Source: Cyclobacteriaceae bacterium (GTDB lineage: Bacteria > Bacteroidota > Bacteroidia > Cytophagales > Cyclobacteriaceae). Taken from it: a stretch of 6,246 bases of DNA. A program made the translations under genes and the position numbers. The stretch spans positions 1-6,246 of the forward strand of contig VFKK01000292.1 of assembly GCA_009885605.1 (NCBI GenBank). Reading direction: 5' to 3'. Position 1 is the first letter of the stretch. Each line of letters starts with the position of its first letter. The notes beneath the pieces were generated by a model. The model made no database searches. It saw only the letters and a program-made list of their open reading frames with translations, and was not told the origin of the DNA. Below, in pieces: positions 4,991-6,246 of the stretch.

Positions 4991-6246
4991 AGGTGATTCA
5001 AAATATAGGAATTTTACTCTTTCTGGTTGGTTTGGGAGCTTTTATCCTGATTCCTTTTCTGGGAAGCTATTCGATCGACGAGGCGTTGATTCGGGCAAAT
5101 ACCAAAGAAATTCATCAGGAAAAGATGTCGAAAATTCTCGCTCCGATGTACGGTGAGACGTATTCCTCCAACTTCGCTTTTTTGGGTGCTTTTGGTGATA
5201 ATTTGAATGGGTACAACGATCAGCTCAAAGATCAATCGCTTTGGGATCAAGTGATTTGGGATGATTACAGCTTTGCCTTAGCCAAAGCCGCTGTCTCCAG
5301 TCCGATAACAGAAAATCCTTGGCTTTTCCTGTTTCTTTCAATTGGATTGGCTGCTTTGGGAGGTTTGATGTACAATCTCCCCAGCTATGAGGGCGAATCC
5401 GAAGGCATTAAAAACAGCGGGATTTTCCATTCTTCCATGAAGTCAAAAGGCTGGCTGGGAATGATCACCGGGTCATTTTTGATTTTATTCTACATCGTTT
5501 TGTATTGGTTTCCTGCATTCATTGTCAACCTGGTTTGGATGGTGGATCCGATCAGTCAGATGCTTTCCGGCAACCCTGCCAGTCAGTGGTTTTTATATGG
5601 ATTGATCTATACGCTTGCGATCATCGTGATGGGTATTCGCATGTTTCGCAAGTATAGGGGCAATAAATACCAGCAACTCCGCACGGCCTCGGTTATGTTT
5701 TTTCAGACTGCTTTCGCTTTTCTGATTCCGGAAGTTCTGGTATTGCTGAATCAGCCTTATTTCGATTTCAAAAATATCTGGCCACTCGATTACGACTTCT
5801 TTTACGATTATCAGATTGATACTTTTTTGAGTTCAGGTGGAGTAGGGATGTTTATGCTGATCTGGGGGATCTTGTTGATCATCATCGGAGTGCCGCTTTT
5901 CACTTATTTCTTTGGCAAAAGATGGTATTGTTCATGGGTTTGTGGTTGTGGGGGTCTTGCGGAAACACTAGGTGATCCATTTAGACAGCTCTCCGACAAA
6001 TCACTGAAAGCCTGGAAATACGAGCGCGTCATTATTCACAGTGTTCTGGTTTTGGCCGTCGTCATGACAGCGGTCACGATCGCCAACTACTTTTCCGGAT
6101 TCAGCTTTTTGGGAAATGTTACGAACCAGTTACATTCGTTTTATGGTTTTGCGATCGGATCTGTTTTTGCCGGAGTGGTAGGCACAGGTTTCTATCCATT
6201 CATGGGAAACAGAGTCTGGTGCAGGTTTGGTTGTCCTTTGGCAGCA
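4987..6246 (+). CDS. Polytopic 4Fe-4S membrane protein, NapH/CcoG/NosR-like (3' end outside window)
   Basis: The frame is open from the ATG at 4987 to the right edge (420 codons) without a stop, so the gene is incomplete. I count about eight hydrophobic segments, near residues 3-25, 111-129, 157-180, 202-219, 236-255, 286-309, 347-368 and 387-405. Loops rich in Lys and Arg alternate in a way that puts both cysteine motifs on the cytoplasmic side and residues 26-110 outside. The first motif, RWYCSWVCGCGG (Cys315, 319, 321), and the second, WCRFGCPLAA (Cys412, 416), match the paired CxxxC elements of the Fer4_5 family seen in NapH, NosR and CcoG. In that family a cytoplasmic ferredoxin domain usually follows, here beyond the window. 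The start is fixed by the four-base overlap with the oxidoreductase. The predicted role is passing electrons from the flavoprotein into the membrane or periplasm. The acceptor is unknown. No NosR-type FMN-binding domain is visible. Confidence 0.9.
   Translation, partial: MKVIQNIGILLFLVGLGAFILIPFLGSYSIDEALIRANTKEIHQEKMSKILAPMYGETYSSNFAFLGAFGDNLNGYNDQLKDQSLWDQVIWDDYSFALAKAAVSSPITENPWLFLFLSIGLAALGGLMYNLPSYEGESEGIKNSGIFHSSMKSKGWLGMITGSFLILFYIVLYWFPAFIVNLVWMVDPISQMLSGNPASQWFLYGLIYTLAIIVMGIRMFRKYRGNKYQQLRTASVMFFQTAFAFLIPEVLVLLNQPYFDFKNIWPLDYDFFYDYQIDTFLSSGGVGMFMLIWGILLIIIGVPLFTYFFGKRWYCSWVCGCGGLAETLGDPFRQLSDKSLKAWKYERVIIHSVLVLAVVMTAVTIANYFSGFSFLGNVTNQLHSFYGFAIGSVFAGVVGTGFYPFMGNRVWCRFGCPLAA

Overview
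The window looks like chromosomal DNA from a member of the Bacteroidota, most likely the Cytophagales. This rests on protein style (a single-TM helix-hairpin-helix protein of the 'YLGFSRKE' type, a free-standing HsdR-N-like nuclease-fold protein, a DUF547 lipoprotein), on an AT-rich background, and on the near absence of Shine-Dalgarno sequences before the starts. No close genome was compared, so the taxonomy is inference. All supported genes are on the + strand. I see no tRNA, rRNA, CRISPR array, insertion sequence or phage gene.

Left part (1-1378): about 160 bases of AT-rich noncoding DNA precede a membrane-anchored helix-hairpin-helix protein (160-843). A small orphan protein with a PD-(D/E)XK nuclease-like core related to the N-terminus of type I restriction HsdR follows (905-1378). 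These look like ordinary housekeeping or unknown-function genes with no evident tie to the rest.

Right part (1448-6246): a redox-flavoured cluster. It has a Crp/Fnr-family regulator (1448-2164), an exported rhodanese (2201-2719), a DUF547 lipoprotein (2814-3578), an FAD/NAD(P)-dependent oxidoreductase (3635-4990), and a polytopic NapH/CcoG/NosR-like 4Fe-4S membrane protein (4987 to the right edge, incomplete). The last two overlap by four bases (ATGA), so they are very probably translationally coupled. The working model is that the flavoprotein takes electrons from NAD(P)H and the membrane Fe-S protein carries them into or across the inner membrane. The rhodanese and DUF547 protein act outside the cytoplasm, and the Fnr-like regulator senses oxygen or redox state. 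The substrate is unknown. From recollection of Bacteroidota gene neighbourhoods, similar rhodanese and DUF547 genes can sit near arsenosugar-type biosynthesis genes, but none of the diagnostic genes lies in this window.

The most noteworthy points are the unusual cysteine set of the Fnr-like regulator, the atypical first cysteine motif of the membrane Fe-S protein, a hairpin in the short regulator/rhodanese gap, and a fall in AT content from left to right. Nothing here is clearly a new defence or mobile system.
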